Shown: positions 1 through 11,852 of the stretch, piece after piece | Position numbering within the stretch: the stretch's first letter is position 1 | Layout of the letters: every line of letters begins with the position of its first letter | From: Yponomeuta sedellus | Taxonomy: Eukaryota; Arthropoda; Insecta; Lepidoptera; Yponomeutidae | DNA length: 64,000 nucleotides | Direction: 5' to 3' | NCBI GenBank assembly: GCA_934045075.1 | Contig: OW203738.1 | Location: forward strand, 3,472,001 to 3,536,000 | Position numbers and translations under genes: made by a program | Notes under the pieces: model-generated | Told to the model about the DNA's origin: nothing | What the model saw: only the letters and a program-made list of their open reading frames with translations | Database searches by the model: none

Positions 1-920
1 GCCTAAGCGAATACCTGCGTTACTCTGTTGTTGTTGTACCCACTTACAGTGTATCATGTGCGAGATTGTAATCGCGATTAGTGAGGTGCATTCAAACGCT
101 CGCGGCCATTCGGGTCGATGCGAAGTGTATGCGATGATGTAATGTGATATGATATGACACACACGGAATGGCAGGTAAATTAATATAATATGTAAGTAGG
201 TATAAATACAGCCTTGTTTATAGTAGCTAGGATTCATTGAAACACGTGTTGTGGTAAAGATCTTCTCCTTTTTTCTTTGAAGTGGAAGATAATGCCACTT
301 ATTTAAACTTCATTTGAGGAGTGTTACCCTTGTAAGTACTTAAATAATCATGCACCCAAGGTAAATATTATTTAAGTACTTGCTTCTAGTGAGGGTTCTA
401 ATGTTAATTATTTACCTATGTATACCTACATCGACCAGTCTTCAAACTAAGATTATATATTTTAAGTAAGTAGGAAGGCACAGATTATTATTATTATTTT
501 AAAGTCCATTATTTAGATAATTCTTTCATCTCTCATTTCGGCTCAGTTAATCAATCGTGCGTGTGCGTGAGGCTAAGTTAATTATGAAACAGAGACGACT
601 GACGAAAGCTACGCGCGTGAACTCTAGGTAGGTACTTATAATACGTTATGGGTGACACTGCGACTGAAATGTTAAGTTTGATTTGCTGTCGACATTGCAA
701 ACTTATACATTTCTAGCTGCTCCCGCAAACGTTGTTTTGCCATATGACCTATTCTTAGACCTACTAAATATAAACTAAAAAAAACATAACAATCGGTTAA
801 GCCGTTTTGGAGGAGTTCGATGATAAACACTGTGACACGAGATTTTTAAATACCTACTAACGGATCAAACAGACGTTGTCGCAACGTCATCTGCCGGGCC
901 GATTTGTAAATCGAAACCAT
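1..920. other. Intergenic, no gene recognised
   Basis: AT-rich. No convincing exon, RNA gene or transposon end seen. Confidence 0.5.
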
Positions 921-965
921 CCAGGGCGCCACCCAAACGCTGTATGCGTTTGGGTGGCGCCCTGG
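921..965. repeat. Perfect 20 bp inverted repeat, GC-rich hairpin
   Basis: Arms 921-940 and 946-965 are exact reverse complements around a 5 nt loop (tgtat). The surrounding sequence on both sides carries related 'gaggagttc' motifs, so it may be the centre of a fold-back transposon. Confidence 0.9.
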
Positions 966-1029
966 AAAAACTCCTTTAAATCTGTCCAGCCGTTTATGAG
1001 GAGTTCAGTGACATACAGCCGAGGTGACG

Positions 1030-1125
1030 AGATAGAGCAACCTCTGGAAGCACTATAATCTTATGTAGAGGATTTTCAAGCTAAAATATTTTGTGGATTC
1101 TTTTTATGAAATAGACAGTTTAAAT
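1030..1125 (+). repeat. Direct repeat, copy 1 (pair with 1930-2032)
   Basis: 'gagcaacctctggaagca' followed by 'tataatcttat' and 'tatgaaata.acagttt' is shared with 1930-2032. The roughly 900 bp between the copies shows no recognised coding sequence apart from an RTE tail. Confidence 0.7.
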
Positions 1126-1564
1126 TGTAATTTGTTTTAAATAAAATAATTAGGTAGCCAGTTAGGTTCTCTTTCTCACCGAATTGTATAAAACGAGAGA
1201 CATTTTGTAGGCCTTTTCAGAAACCTCCCCTCAGATTATTTATAAACACCTGCTGCTATAAAGGACCTGCAATCAAGGGCTGGAAACCTAGCCAGCGGTA
1301 TCTTGATACGAATTATCCAATTTCAGAATTCAAACCCAACAATTCCAGATCGGAAATAGGCGCAACAACAACCAACCTGGATACGTCACATGCGCCGGTG
1401 TTTCTACGAACACAAAACGTCAATAATCAACATCGTGAATCACTTGGTTTCGCCGTTCGATGGAGAAGACAGCGATAGGCGACAGCGGTTTTGGTAGCGG
1501 AGTTTATTTCTTGCACTTCCACAACTGCGTTACCCTTTCTTGCGTTGCTTAAATTTTTCTCTTA

Positions 1565-1640
1565 AAGACAGGGCGCTATGGCGCTCATTAGGGGAGGGCT
1601 ATGGCCAGCAGTGGACTACATATAAAGAAGAAGAAGAAAA
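1565..1640 (+). mobile_element. LINE 3' end (RTE-like), truncated
   Basis: Frame reads [17 protein letters not shown], the C-terminal motif of a lepidopteran RTE-like reverse transcriptase, followed by an (AAG)n-type tail. Confidence 0.7.
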
Positions 1641-1929
1641 TTTTCTCACGTTGTCTGTAAACCAAAGAAAACGTCTAGTAAAGACGAGACTTTTCACAAT
1701 CTGCATTCAACGCAGCCTTAAGTTCTTCAGTCATACCGTCCGGCACAGATCAAGCTCGAGTTCCATTCCATAGAACTACAATTTGTACATTATTACGACA
1801 ACTCGAGGGGCATTGCGCGCCAATCTACTTGGCAATTGTAGGTTGATTCCAGGGTTAACTGCAATGTACTTGTACCTTCGAATTTCAGCACTTTTACTTT
1901 GTTTTGCTTTGTAAAATTTATTTTCTAAT

Positions 1930-2032
1930 ATAGAGCAACCTCTGGAAGCATTATAATCTTATATGAAAGATTTTTAGCCTCCAGAACAAGAAAACTTTTG
2001 TGTTCTTTTTTATTATGAAATAAACAGTTTTT
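1930..2032 (+). repeat. Direct repeat, copy 2
   Basis: See 1030-1125; same order of motifs with substitutions and a short insertion. Confidence 0.7.
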
Positions 2033-2065
2033 TTTTTTTATTGTCATAATAATAATAATAATATT

Positions 2066-2455
2066 GGCCTTTTTGCATCTACTTAATGAGATGATTTATA
2101 CAGCGTCCAGTGGTATCTTCACTCACACTAGATGGGTGAAGGGACCACTCCGACGCTGTAGTGCCTGGGACATGGTTTTATAGATGGTGTAGGCTTGCCC
2201 AGCACCTATACCATCCTGACAGCTTAGTCGGCCTAGCCCACAGGAAAGACTAGTCAATACGGGTGGGTAGAACCAGGGACTGGCAAGCGAGAGCCCCAGG
2301 TTCGATCCCGAGTGCGGGCATGTACCAATGACTTTGTTTAATTTCAAAGTTACGTACATTTGCGAATTTGTAGTCGCAATACCACACGCTAACGGTGAAG
2401 GAAAACATCGTGAGGAAACCCGCAGCTTGGTTGGCTCCGCACGTATTGTCATAGT
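2066..2455 (+). mobile_element. SINE-C copy with inverted 3' part
   Basis: tRNA-like part at about 2265-2320 with B-box 'ggttcgatccc'. The preceding 2066-2262 is the reverse complement of the family's own 3' region (compare 44690-45060, where the parts are colinear). So the order is rearranged in the same way as in the SINE-A inversions. Confidence 0.7.
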
Positions 2456-2459
2456 AAAC

Positions 2460-3150
2460 CAGGAAATGTAGTGCTATGAAACAGGCCCAGATAGTCTAGA
2501 ATATGATTATCATTTACATTGTGCACACGGTAAATAAATCAGATAACGAGTACCAATGAAATGGACAACTACGGGAGGGATCCATTAAGCGGCTCTACAT
2601 TGTAGCGCATAACCAAACAGAATGGAGAGCGTTGGCGACGAAAGCTGCGTCTCTCAGTCACGTACCACCGTAAGGAAAAATATAAGTTAACACAATGTCC
2701 GCTCCCGCTTACGCCTCCGCTCTGCTCCCCACTGTGACCGAAGCCCGCTTTTCACGCACCGCCGTGCGTGCGGTGAAGACTGTTGCCAGCTGCGCTAGAA
2801 ACGTTAAGTGCTAGTAAAGTTCTGAAACAAAACTGTGCCCGCCATCTTTCTGTTGCCCACCAATCGAGGCAGCTGACTGTGTTGACGTACGAGAATACTG
2901 TGGAATCGATAGATGTCTAATGATTAGCGCCAAAAACTGACTGGGCATTGTCATATTGACAATAGTTACAAAATATTTACGCTTCATTTTTAAGGTATCA
3001 TTTCATGTCATTTTAAAGGTGCTGCAGTTATATTATTTATTACGCATGTAAAACAGTTAACAATCTAATAAAATTGTAGTATATTCTAGTTTTAAGCTAG
3101 ATTGACACACTATGTATACAGGCACGTTAAAATACATGATATTGACCATT
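2460..3150. other. Intergenic, nothing recognised
   Basis: No open frame or known repeat end seen; a pyrimidine/GC-richer patch at 2700-2770. Confidence 0.4.
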
Positions 3151-3154
3151 TCTC

Positions 3155-3345
3155 TTTCCCCACTGCTGGGTCACGGGTCTTTTACTGCACTGCATCGCAG
3201 GAAGGTTAGGCCCTACTACACCAGGGGGCGAAGTTCGGGTTGATGGAGGATTATATAAGACAGTGGCGGCACTTACTGTCAGAAGTTATCAAGCCACCTA
3301 AAGGCCTCTAACATGGCTTAACAACTGCCATTTAGGAACAATGAG
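3155..3345 (-). repeat. Repeat B copy
   Basis: Repeat B sense is defined here as ending 'gccccagcagtggggacat'. This copy is antisense and diverged. The family looks like the 3' tail of a LINE (inference from its one-sided truncations). Confidence 0.7.
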
Positions 3346-3369
3346 ACAATTACCAGCACAATGTACATA

Positions 3370-3850
3370 GTATTACACGTTTTTTATCGCAATATTTTTT
3401 GTCGCAATAGTTCACCCATTAGTTTAGCGCTGTTTACGGTGATGTAATGCACGTATTTATGAATTAGGCGCCCCCGGGTTAAGAACCCCCTGCTCCCCGC
3501 CTCGATCCGGGCCTCCTGGTGTTAAACGAAACACATCTGTTACACATACACACGACGTGATTGCATATTAATAACTGCTATCATAAATTTTACAACTGAC
3601 CAGAACTTAATCATGCACTCTTGCCAAAGGTCATTCGAATGGTGTCGTGGGGGCCGGGTCAAGTATCTTCCGCTGAAATGGTTGTGGCTGACAGTGCTGC
3701 AAACCCCACCAGCAAGAAAAAAAGGAGACTGAAGAAAAAATCAGGAGACGCCAAAAAAAATCGGCAGAAAAAAAAATACCTTTTTGATCGGCTATAAGTT
3801 TAGATTAAGTAAATTAAGTTAGTGAAGCAGAAAAATACATCACAAAAAAC
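3370..3850. other. Intergenic, nothing recognised
   Basis: Purine-rich run at 3715-3775; no gene or repeat end seen. Confidence 0.4.
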
Positions 3851-3863
3851 ACATGTTTTTTTA

Positions 3864-3952
3864 CACTATTTTTATTTTTAATGCACTAACCCGTGCTAAG
3901 GAACAAATTTAAAAAAATTTAAAAATTTTTTAGCCTCTAAATAGATTTTTAA
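3864..3952 (-). mobile_element. SINE-A, short inverted copy
   Basis: TSD acatgttttttta at 3851-3863 and 3953-3965. Between them lies the antisense 3' tail ('aatgcactaacccgtgctaa') joined head-to-head to a sense fragment ending 'aatagatttttaaac'. Confidence 0.85.
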
Positions 3953-3965
3953 ACATGTTTTTTTA

Positions 3966-4850
3966 TCTAATAAATAAAGGTTTTGTTTTTTTTTATCTAA
4001 TAAATAAAGGCTTAAAGGTTGTGTTACCAGGCCATAAAATACCAAAAAAGAAAACCTTTTGACACTCAAGACTTTTGACAGTTGACAGGTACATTGATAA
4101 TTTGAGTTGCCACTAACTAAAAAAAATGCTTCTATTTCAGGCTATTAAAATGTTGCGAATAGGTACTTCTTTTTTTCGTAGAACTAGCCATTGAGATTGT
4201 GTTAGTGTTCGTTACTTAGTTAACAAGTGGAATATGCAGAAATGTAGTGGCTACTTGTCAAAATTCAGGAGATTTTACTCAATTCTACAAATAAAACGGT
4301 AGATCAGGAGACAGTGCCTAAAATTAGCACTTGTGGCTGACCCCTGCTTGTGAACCGATGCTGTACATTTGTCTGGCAGTGGCGTAGCTAGGTAACCAAG
4401 TGCCCTGGGGCATATAAAAAAAATGGGGCCCCACTGCTATGTAAACTGATTAGGCTTTAAGAAATGTACAAATACTTTAACAAATGCAATAAAACGCACA
4501 TCGATGGATAATAAAACGGTACACTACCCGTCAAATTGACAACACTGCCAACCTACAGAAAGAATTTAGGGGAATTCCCTAGGCATAACTTTTGAATTTC
4601 TCTCAACTGAGTTGTCGTGATAAAAGAGGGGTTGTAACGTGTCATATTTATTTTGAAAATGGGAGTAAATTCCGCTACACCACTGTTGTCTGAACACAGC
4701 TTTAACATTTTCCTACTTTCATTCTAATGTTTTGGTGTTTGTTATTGATGATACCTACTCATGGAATCTCATCATATTGATAGCTACTGGTGACCACTAT
4801 TGTGAAAATATAATTCGACAAAAAATGGTACAAATACTGTATACCTAGTG
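3966..4850. other. Intergenic, AT-rich, nothing recognised
   Basis: No exon or clear transposon ends seen. Confidence 0.4.
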
Positions 4851-4857
4851 ATATATT

Positions 4858-4945
4858 AAACGACTCTAATCGCGATTATTTATTAGGTACCTAAAACGGG
4901 AAATAAGCTAATTACGTTTTACAATCGTGATTAGACCCGTTCAAT
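4858..4945. repeat. Single arm of the 'cccgtttaatat' MITE family
   Basis: Shares 'cgcgattatttattaggta' and 'taattacgtttta' with arms at 41793-41875 and 49864-50412. Confidence 0.6.
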
Positions 4946-5302
4946 ATATAAACTATGTATGAGTATCGCGAATTATTAAAAAATACTAAATATAATCATT
5001 TTTAATTCATATGCTGTTAAATCAAGAGTGAAACATAAAATAATTATTTGAAGAAATGCTATACCTAATACGTTTATTTAGAGCATACAAAAAGGCATTA
5101 CAAAAATAATCAAACATTCACTGAAAGCTTCGTCATACAAGGTGCCACAGTAAACACCATAACAACATTGGATAATAGCTAACCCAGCACACATTGGTTT
5201 GCCATATTAATTAGCCATCAACTACAAAAATAAATACCTATGTAATTAAATTAATAATAGTACGGACCTCTTTGTGCGCGAGTCCAGCTCGCATTTTCCC
5301 GG

Positions 5303-5405
5303 TGTTTCTTTTTCTTCTTCAGGCTATATTAGTCCACTGCTGGACATAGCCCTCCCCTAATGAGCGCCATAGCGCAAGGTTGTGCCATCATTGGGGGGTA
5401 ATGCC
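5303..5405 (-). mobile_element. LINE 3' end (RTE-like)
   Basis: 'ttcttcaggctatattagtcc' region then 'ctgctggacatagccctccc': antisense of the RTE-like C-terminus and its (GAA)n tail. Confidence 0.7.
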
Positions 5406-5435
5406 CATGTAATGTTTCTTTTTACTTACCTCGTT

Positions 5436-5735
5436 ATCAACCCTTGTATGTCCCCACTGCTGGGGCACGGGTCTCTTCCTGCATCGCAGGAAGGTTTGGC
5501 CATACTCCACCACGGGGGCTAAGTTCGGGTTGGTGGAGGATTGTAATACAGTGGCGGGCCTTACTGTCAGAAGTTATCAAGCCGCCCATAAAGCCTCTGA
5601 CAGGGCTTTGTTTTCTATTTAGCTTTAGCAAATAAAATGTTTTATCATTTTTTTTAACCACTGCCATTATATGACAGCCGGCACCAAAGGCTTAGCGTGC
5701 CTTGCGAAGCACGGGAGTTTCGTAATAAGGTTAAC
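5436..5735 (-). repeat. Repeat B copy with a 50 bp insertion
   Basis: Near full-length antisense copy. About 50 bp (5607-5656) interrupts the family sequence between 'gacagggctt' and 'aaccactgcc'. Confidence 0.8.
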
Positions 5736-5739
5736 GGCG

Positions 5740-5905
5740 AAGAGAAAAACCGTGAGGAAAACTGAGTGCCTGAGGTGTTCAAATACCTCGGTGCTTGAAA
5801 TTGCCTATCCACGGTGAGCACATAATGGTAGTTAAGCTCAGACTCTCTCTCTGAGAGAAGGCATTTGCCCTGCAGTGGGGTGTTAATAGACTACATAAAA
5901 AAAGT
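5740..5905 (+). repeat. Repeat E copy (LINE 3' tail)
   Basis: 'cgtgaggaaaactgagtg', 'gaaattgcc.atcc.cggtg', (CT)n then 'ctgcagtgggg' and 'ctacataaa'. A very common lepidopteran LINE 3' UTR type. Confidence 0.75.
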
Positions 5906-5909
5906 TACT

Positions 5910-6680
5910 TACATATATCGCGTTTATTAGTGTCCCACAGCCTGAAAAGTTTAAGAACCGCTGCTTTAGCCTGTAATAAAATAGGCTCATGCAAATCGGC
6001 TGTAGTACGCATTACTTAGTTGCTATGCTGGTTTACTTTAGTGAGCCGTGTTTGCGTTCCACGCCCATGTTTGCTAGCCACACATTATCATCACAAAATG
6101 GCCATGCAGGACCCTCGCCTCCCGTGGTGCGGTTTTTTTAAGAGACAATTAAGGTTTTTCACACTTGAGTGGGAACTGGGAAGTCAATGTTAGGTTTTCC
6201 GCGTTGAAATGAAACATGTGGTATAGTGCCAGACAAACGGCTTGAACAAATGACTTTGTCTTTGCCTGTATGTATAGCGCGTCTGATGATGACGCGGGAT
6301 GTCATAGAGTTCTTCGAAGTTTTGTTTAAATCATATTACCTAACAAATAATAAAAAATAAATATCCTTTTCATCCCACCATCTCGGAAAGAGTGTTATTA
6401 ATCTTTAATATCTGAGTGGAAAAGCCGTTTTTATTCTCTAGAGGATAAAGTAAATTTAATTTAGAACATCGTGTGCACTAAGTTTGTGAATTAAAAAAAT
6501 ATTACACTCAATTTAAATAACTGTAGCAACGTTACTTTAAAATTTTCTTAATTATACCTAAGTATTATTTTGTTATAATTTAAAGATTATTCTGTAATAC
6601 TTACCTGTCATAATGTAGTAATTAATACCTAAACTGAAATAAAAGTGTACCTATCTTGTGATTGTAAACGTTTTTTTTTG
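5910..6680. other. Intergenic, nothing recognised
   Basis: No gene or repeat end identified. Confidence 0.4.
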
Positions 6681-7054
6681 CATTTAGTCATTTCCTCGCT
6701 GAGGTGGAATGAAAAGTTACGTGTTGCACTCGAGTGCAAAGATTTTTCACCTCGTGCTCTTTTGATTCCCTCGCTAACGCTCAGGATTCTAATTTTAGAA
6801 TCCTTCGCTTGCTCGGTCATCAAAATTGAACACGCGGTTAGAAAGCAACTTTGCACTCTTGTATAAGAAATAACTATTACATCTCTCATGTTCGGTAAGT
6901 ACGTTCTTATTCCCTCCAAATGGGCCTTGTAGGTGACTAATTAGTGCTCGAGGGTAATAATGTAGCTAGAAAAGCCCTAGGGCGGTAAGTAGGTAATTAA
7001 AAAAAACACTTCTTTCAAAAAGTTCGCGTACATCTAACCATCATACTGGCAATA

Positions 7055-7102
7055 GATATCATGCATTCAGCCCAGTGACCAATGGGCTGAATGCATGATA
7101 TC
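7055..7102. repeat. Perfect 20 bp inverted repeat
   Basis: Arms 7055-7074 (gatatcatgcattcagccca) and 7083-7102, 8 nt loop. Confidence 0.9.
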
Positions 7103-7277
7103 GCTTTGCTATTCAGCCATGTCTTCGAGTGAGTATAATGTCATCAATTTTAAATATCGAACGGCGAAGCTCAATTTCGTTCTTTAAAATAAAATTAACA
7201 AGTTCTTTCCTTGATTCTTTTTAAGGAAAAAAGGCGGGAATAGAAAACTTTTACTTTAAAATGTCTTATTCTTAAAA

Positions 7278-7410
7278 ACTCGCTGGCACGGATAGCCAGA
7301 GGTCGCGGGTTCGAATCCCGGCTCGAGTGGAAATTTTAACATCTAAATAGGTTTTTTAAAATTGTCTTTAGCACGGGTTAGTGCATTAAACAATGAATAT
7401 AATCATGTTT
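7278..7410 (+). mobile_element. SINE-A, 5'-truncated copy
   Basis: From 'cgctggcacggatagccag' through B-box 'ggttcgaatcc' to the 3' tail 'gcacgggttagtgcattaaa'. Confidence 0.8.
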
Positions 7411-7604
7411 TATTTTTGTAATGCCGGTTTTTTTCTACTTACCTCACAATCGAGATGTATAGCAGAATAGTTAGCTTTAGCTCGGCTGTAAGCACCGATT
7501 GCACCCTCGAATTATAGGCGCCCTCGCTGCGCTCGTGTGCCTAAATATCTCGGGCTGCTATTGATGCCTTACAGCCCTTGGCTAATAATCTACTATTCCG
7601 TCCA

Positions 7605-7690
7605 TCGCGAGCGGTGCTAACGGAGCGGTAGAATGCCGGCTTTTCAATCGGGAGGACGTGGGTTCGAATCCCGGTATAGACTTTGTTTTC
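7605..7690 (+). repeat. tRNA-like SINE head fragment
   Basis: 'gcggtagaatgccgg' and B-box 'ggttcgaatcccgg'. Not foldable by eye as a functional tRNA; probably a SINE remnant. Confidence 0.45.
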
Positions 7691-8233
7691 TAAGTTATGT
7701 ACATTTGTGCAGTTATAGTAGCGATACCGCTCGCTATTTGTGAAGGAAGACATCGTGAGGAAACCCTAGTGTCTGAAGTATTAACATACCTCAGCGCTTG
7801 CTACGTACTATGGCCCAACTATGTGGCTAAGTGCGGAAATCTCGTGTCTTACCAACTACTCTATCCATCGCAAAGTCATCCCGCGCTTAGTTTTATTCAA
7901 GTTATCTGCCGGGCGTTATAACAGAAGCCTTAGTTATGGATATTGTGTAAATTTACCTAGAAAACGACGGCAGAAGCGGAGATCTACTAGTAAAATTTTG
8001 TTTTATATTTATGTGTTTTCTAACTGACTTCAAATAAGGAAGAGGTTCTCAAATAATTCGTAATTTTTCTTTTGCGACGTTTTATTTTTTTTCGGCATCA
8101 AATTTGTCAAGATCTGTGAATCCATGAGAAAGTCATCGAACTGGCTTTTTTAAGTGTGTTTAAGTTTCTTGAACTAAAATAAAAAAGTTTAAATATTTTT
8201 GCTGTTTCTATTTTCACGAGTACATTTATCACT

Positions 8234-8440
8234 TTAAAAACCTATTTATAGGCTTAAAATTCCACCCCTGCCGGGATTCGAACCCGCGACCTCTGGGTGT
8301 CCGTGCCCTGGCTATCCGTGCCGTGGCACGTATAGCCAGAGGTACCGGGTTCGAATCTCGGCAGGGGTGGAATTTTTTGGCCTCTAAATAGGTTTTTAAA
8401 ATTGTCCTTAGCACGGGTTAGTGCATTAAAAAGAATATAA
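8234..8440 (+). mobile_element. SINE-A, inverted copy with TSD
   Basis: TSD acatttatcact at 8222-8233 and 8441-8452. Inside, an antisense tRNA-like part starting ttaaaaacctattta meets, near 8323, a sense copy that runs to the 3' tail. Confidence 0.9.
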
Positions 8441-8615
8441 ACATTTATCACTACTAAGGCTGTAAAAGGAAAAGTAATTTTTTTATAAACCTAGTTGAGA
8501 ACCAATAGACAGCACATCAACCCTAACACGATTGTAGATATCTACTGTACAGCAGAACAACCTTGAACAGGGCACAGTCCTTCCCTCAGAGAGGGAACAT
8601 GGCCATAGGGCCTTT

Positions 8616-8743
8616 TTCTGAATTGAGAATTTCGCAAAGTACTCGTAAATACTTAAGTAACGTTCTGTCACGCTCTTTGCTGAGAAATTCGAAGAGACAG
8701 CACTACAGTTCAGTATATACAAAGCGAAATTCTCAATTCAGAA
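8616..8743. mobile_element. Short MITE-like inverted repeat
   Basis: Perfect 20 bp arms 8616-8635 (ttctgaattgagaatttcgc) and 8724-8743. Confidence 0.75.
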
Positions 8744-8754
8744 CAGAACCTTAG

Positions 8755-8835
8755 GTCTGTATCCCAGAGGGGTAGGAAGAGACCAGGGACTGCCACTTGC
8801 CACGTGTGGCGAGCACATGTCAACTCTGCGCGCGC
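8755..8835 (-). mobile_element. LINE-F 3' tail fragment
   Basis: 'gtatcccagaggggtagg' then 'gaccagggactgccacttgc', shared with the larger LINE-F at 25570-26515. Confidence 0.65.
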
Positions 8836-9203
8836 ACTACAAACTCCAACATTCCTGCATCACACAGTCAAAGTGTTTCAATGACATAGCATAAATATAA
8901 CGTCCAACTAACAATAGTTGGACCGGCCGTCCCCAGGCATACGATCTGCCTGGCGGGAAACCCTTTATAGTGGAAGAGCACGATCACCCGCTCTTCCCTA
9001 TACCACGATCCTAATCCTCTCAATTCAGAAATTGGCCCTTATTCACCAGCGTGCCCGTAGAGGATTCTCAATTTCAAACGCTGATGTACCTATGTGAACG
9101 CCTCATACACTCAGGTTTCCTCACGGTGTTCCCTTTACTGCCTGTACGTAATACAGAGACTATTGTACAGAGGTTTGAAATTTCAAACCTTCAGTGAAAT
9201 TTC

Positions 9204-9300
9204 ACTGATGCCGGTGAGTCGCCCATTAGCTCAGTTGGGAGAGCGCTGGCACGGCTAGCCAGAGGTCACGGGTTCGAGTACAGACATGGGTGGAATTTTA
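9204..9300 (+). mobile_element. SINE-A tRNA-like fragment
   Basis: A-box region 'tagctcagttgggagagcg', B-box 'ggttcgagt'; truncated after 'gggtggaattttagc'. Confidence 0.75.
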
Positions 9301-9309
9301 GCTGGTGGT

Positions 9310-9885
9310 ATTGCTACTAACAAACAAATGGTTTGAACTCTTAAACTCTATAACTTGAAATAACGGATCTCATTAGCGGAGGACGCGGGATGTGATTTAG
9401 AATTCCTCGCACTTTTCTGTGATCAAAGCCAAAAAACTATTGAAAGAAATATTTGTCCCTTGGAAATTTCGCGGATTTTCGTTCTAGTGGAATTTTAGTA
9501 TCTTACTCTAACATGACATGTATTCTCTACTAACTATGGACAGCCGTATCTGAAATCAAAAGTATTTTGATTAATACAAAGCTGTCGTGGATCCAATAAA
9601 TGAAGTAGAATTTACATCATGGACTTTAGACCATTATGCAGTGGCACATTAAGTGTGAATTAGCTCCGTTTTATTATTATAATAGAGAAATAGGGTCAAT
9701 TAACAGAATCCGCAATAAAACTATGAAGATAAGAAAGGAAAACGCCACAATCAAGAAACACTGTTCATTTCTCTATCAACGCTAATGTTTGTTTAATACT
9801 AGACTAGCCTAGTATTCTTATCAATTTATATCACGAGCTAGCAAATACGTAAACTAGAAAATTATTTCCATTGCCTACAGGGTGT
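9310..9885. other. Intergenic, nothing recognised
   Basis: No gene or repeat end identified. Confidence 0.4.
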
Positions 9886-9889
9886 CTTT

Positions 9890-10128
9890 CGGTGAGGCAT
9901 TTTTCCGAGCGCTTCCGTGCGCTAGCCACGCTAAGCCGTTGGTGCCGGCTGTCATGTACGGCAGTCGTTAAGCCATGTCAGAGGCCTTATGGGCTTGATA
10001 ACTTCTGACAGTAAGGCCCGCCACTGTCTTAAAATCCTCCACCAACCCGGATTTGGCCGCCGTGGTGAAGTATGGCGTAACGTAAAATAAAAAAGACCCG
10101 TGCCTCAGCAGTGGGGACATAGAAAGGC
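9890..10128 (+). repeat. Repeat B copy (sense)
   Basis: From 'gcatttttccgagcgcttcc' to 'cagcagtggggacatag'; one deletion near the 3' part. Confidence 0.8.
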
Positions 10129-10179
10129 TATAAGTGGGTGTCTAGATATCCACTAATGGCACTAATTGGCGTGTAAACG

Positions 10180-10390
10180 TAGGTACTTAAGAGTCTATAA
10201 ACGTCCCACTTCAGGGCACAGGCCTTCAGATAGAGTATGGGCTTAATTGCCCTGTCCACCGCGGATTGGCAACTTCAGGGGTATTTTAACACCTCAGACA
10301 CTGAGGTTTCCTCACGATGTTTTCCTTCACAGTTAGCGAATGGTATTGCAATTACAAGTTCACAAATGTACGTAACTTTGAAATTAAGTG
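10180..10390 (-). repeat. Repeat E copy, antisense
   Basis: 'gtttcctcacgatgttttcc' and 'aaattcacaaatgtacgtaac'-type sequence, preceded by 'cgcggattggcaactt'. Confidence 0.65.
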
Positions 10391-10407
10391 AATAAAACCT
10401 TAAATTA

Positions 10408-10595
10408 TATTTTTTTAATGCACTAACCCGTGTTAAGGACATTTTTAAAAACATTTGTACGTAATACAGAGAATATTGTAAAGAGGTTCGAAATTTCACT
10501 GATGCCGGTGAGTCGCCCATTAGCTCAGTTGGAAACAGCGCTGGCACGGATAGTCAGAGGTCGCGGGTTCGAATCCCGGCATGGGTGGAATTTTT
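10408..10595 (+). mobile_element. SINE-A, inverted copy with TSD
   Basis: TSD aaccttaaatta at 10396-10407 and 10596-10607. Antisense 3' tail ('aatgcactaacccgtgttaa') joined to a sense tRNA-like part that ends at ggaattttt. Confidence 0.9.
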
Positions 10596-11084
10596 AACCT
10601 TAAATTACTCTTTATATATTTTTTTCTTCATTACTTTAACGGAGACCTGTCATGAAACAGCGTTTATCAAATCTAGTGTCCCGACGTGACAATCATTCCA
10701 TCGAGTGTTTCGTTGTGCAGGGAATGGTAATGGCCACCAGTGCGATGAAGCGGCCAAGTCCACTGTGGGCAGACATCGTGAGGCATGCAACATCAGCCTA
10801 CAATAAAGCCTCTTCGTGAGGTCCACGACCGCTCTGCAACAGCGTACCGACCAAAAGAAGTAATAAAACAATGAGTTGAGAATAGATGTTTTTTTTTAGA
10901 AAAATTAACCAAACTGCTACTTTAATTCCTTATATTGTAGGTACCTATAGATGACAGTTTGACAGAGACTTTCGTAAGCACTACTTACACATTATTACCA
11001 TACTTAGTTCCGGATTCACTTACTTTATGTTTTGTCGGAAGAGTCCGACCAAGTTTCACGGAGCTCGCGTCGTCGGTTGCTCGT

Positions 11085-11535
11085 CTAGGCTGACATTCAG
11101 AGACGAATCTCAAGTTCACGCTTAGAGCAGTCTAAGTAAACTAAAGTCATACTTAGTAAAGCGCCGAAATTTTCGTATTCACATTCGATCAGGAGCCGGA
11201 GTTCAGCATGAGCTAAGAGAAGAACTGTCTTAAGAAAGTCATCTATATTGTCTATTATTTTTTAGTGATGTAGTAAACACAATGCTAATCACAAACTCCA
11301 ACCAAAACAATACGACAAAAAGGTAGGTAACCTCAAAGTGAAGAGAACCAAATGACAGATGACAATTCTAAGTTCACGTAAAGTCACCAAAATTGGCTAC
11401 TTACACTTAGCTAAGTACCATTTCATACTCAACTTGATAAGATTCGGTTCTGAATACGAAATATTTGTAAGTACGTGATTTTGACATTACTGAGACTGGT
11501 CTTAGCTTACTTTTCGTCTCTGAATGTCAGCCTAG
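11085..11535. mobile_element. MITE-like element, 451 bp
   Basis: Perfect 22 bp terminal arms 11085-11106 and 11514-11535 (ctaggctgacattcagagac...). Further partly complementary sequence lies inside the arms. No open frame. Confidence 0.7.
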
Positions 11536-11852
11536 TAAGTCAAATGTGTTTTAGTCCGAAGACCCAACAATTATGAGTTACCATTACCATAGGCACTGAA
11601 CCTAATGCGCTCACCAAATCCACTTGTACTCATGACTTTAACGATCGCAATTTATTTGTACGGTAAATATTTGATAGATCAGATAAACGATTGGAATCGC
11701 TCAGGATTGGGTGCGCGTAATACAGGAGCTGATTATTGTTATTGTAAAAGAAGGGGTAAGTAGTATTCTCTAGATTTGCTGTATTTCTTTAGAACTAAGC
11801 ATGACAACTATAACAGATGGGGGCTTAGACGCCTACGGGATCTATCTACATA

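Noticed and set aside
876..1058. 60 aa frame over the hairpin
   Set aside because: The frame passes through both arms of a perfect palindrome; no splice or start context.
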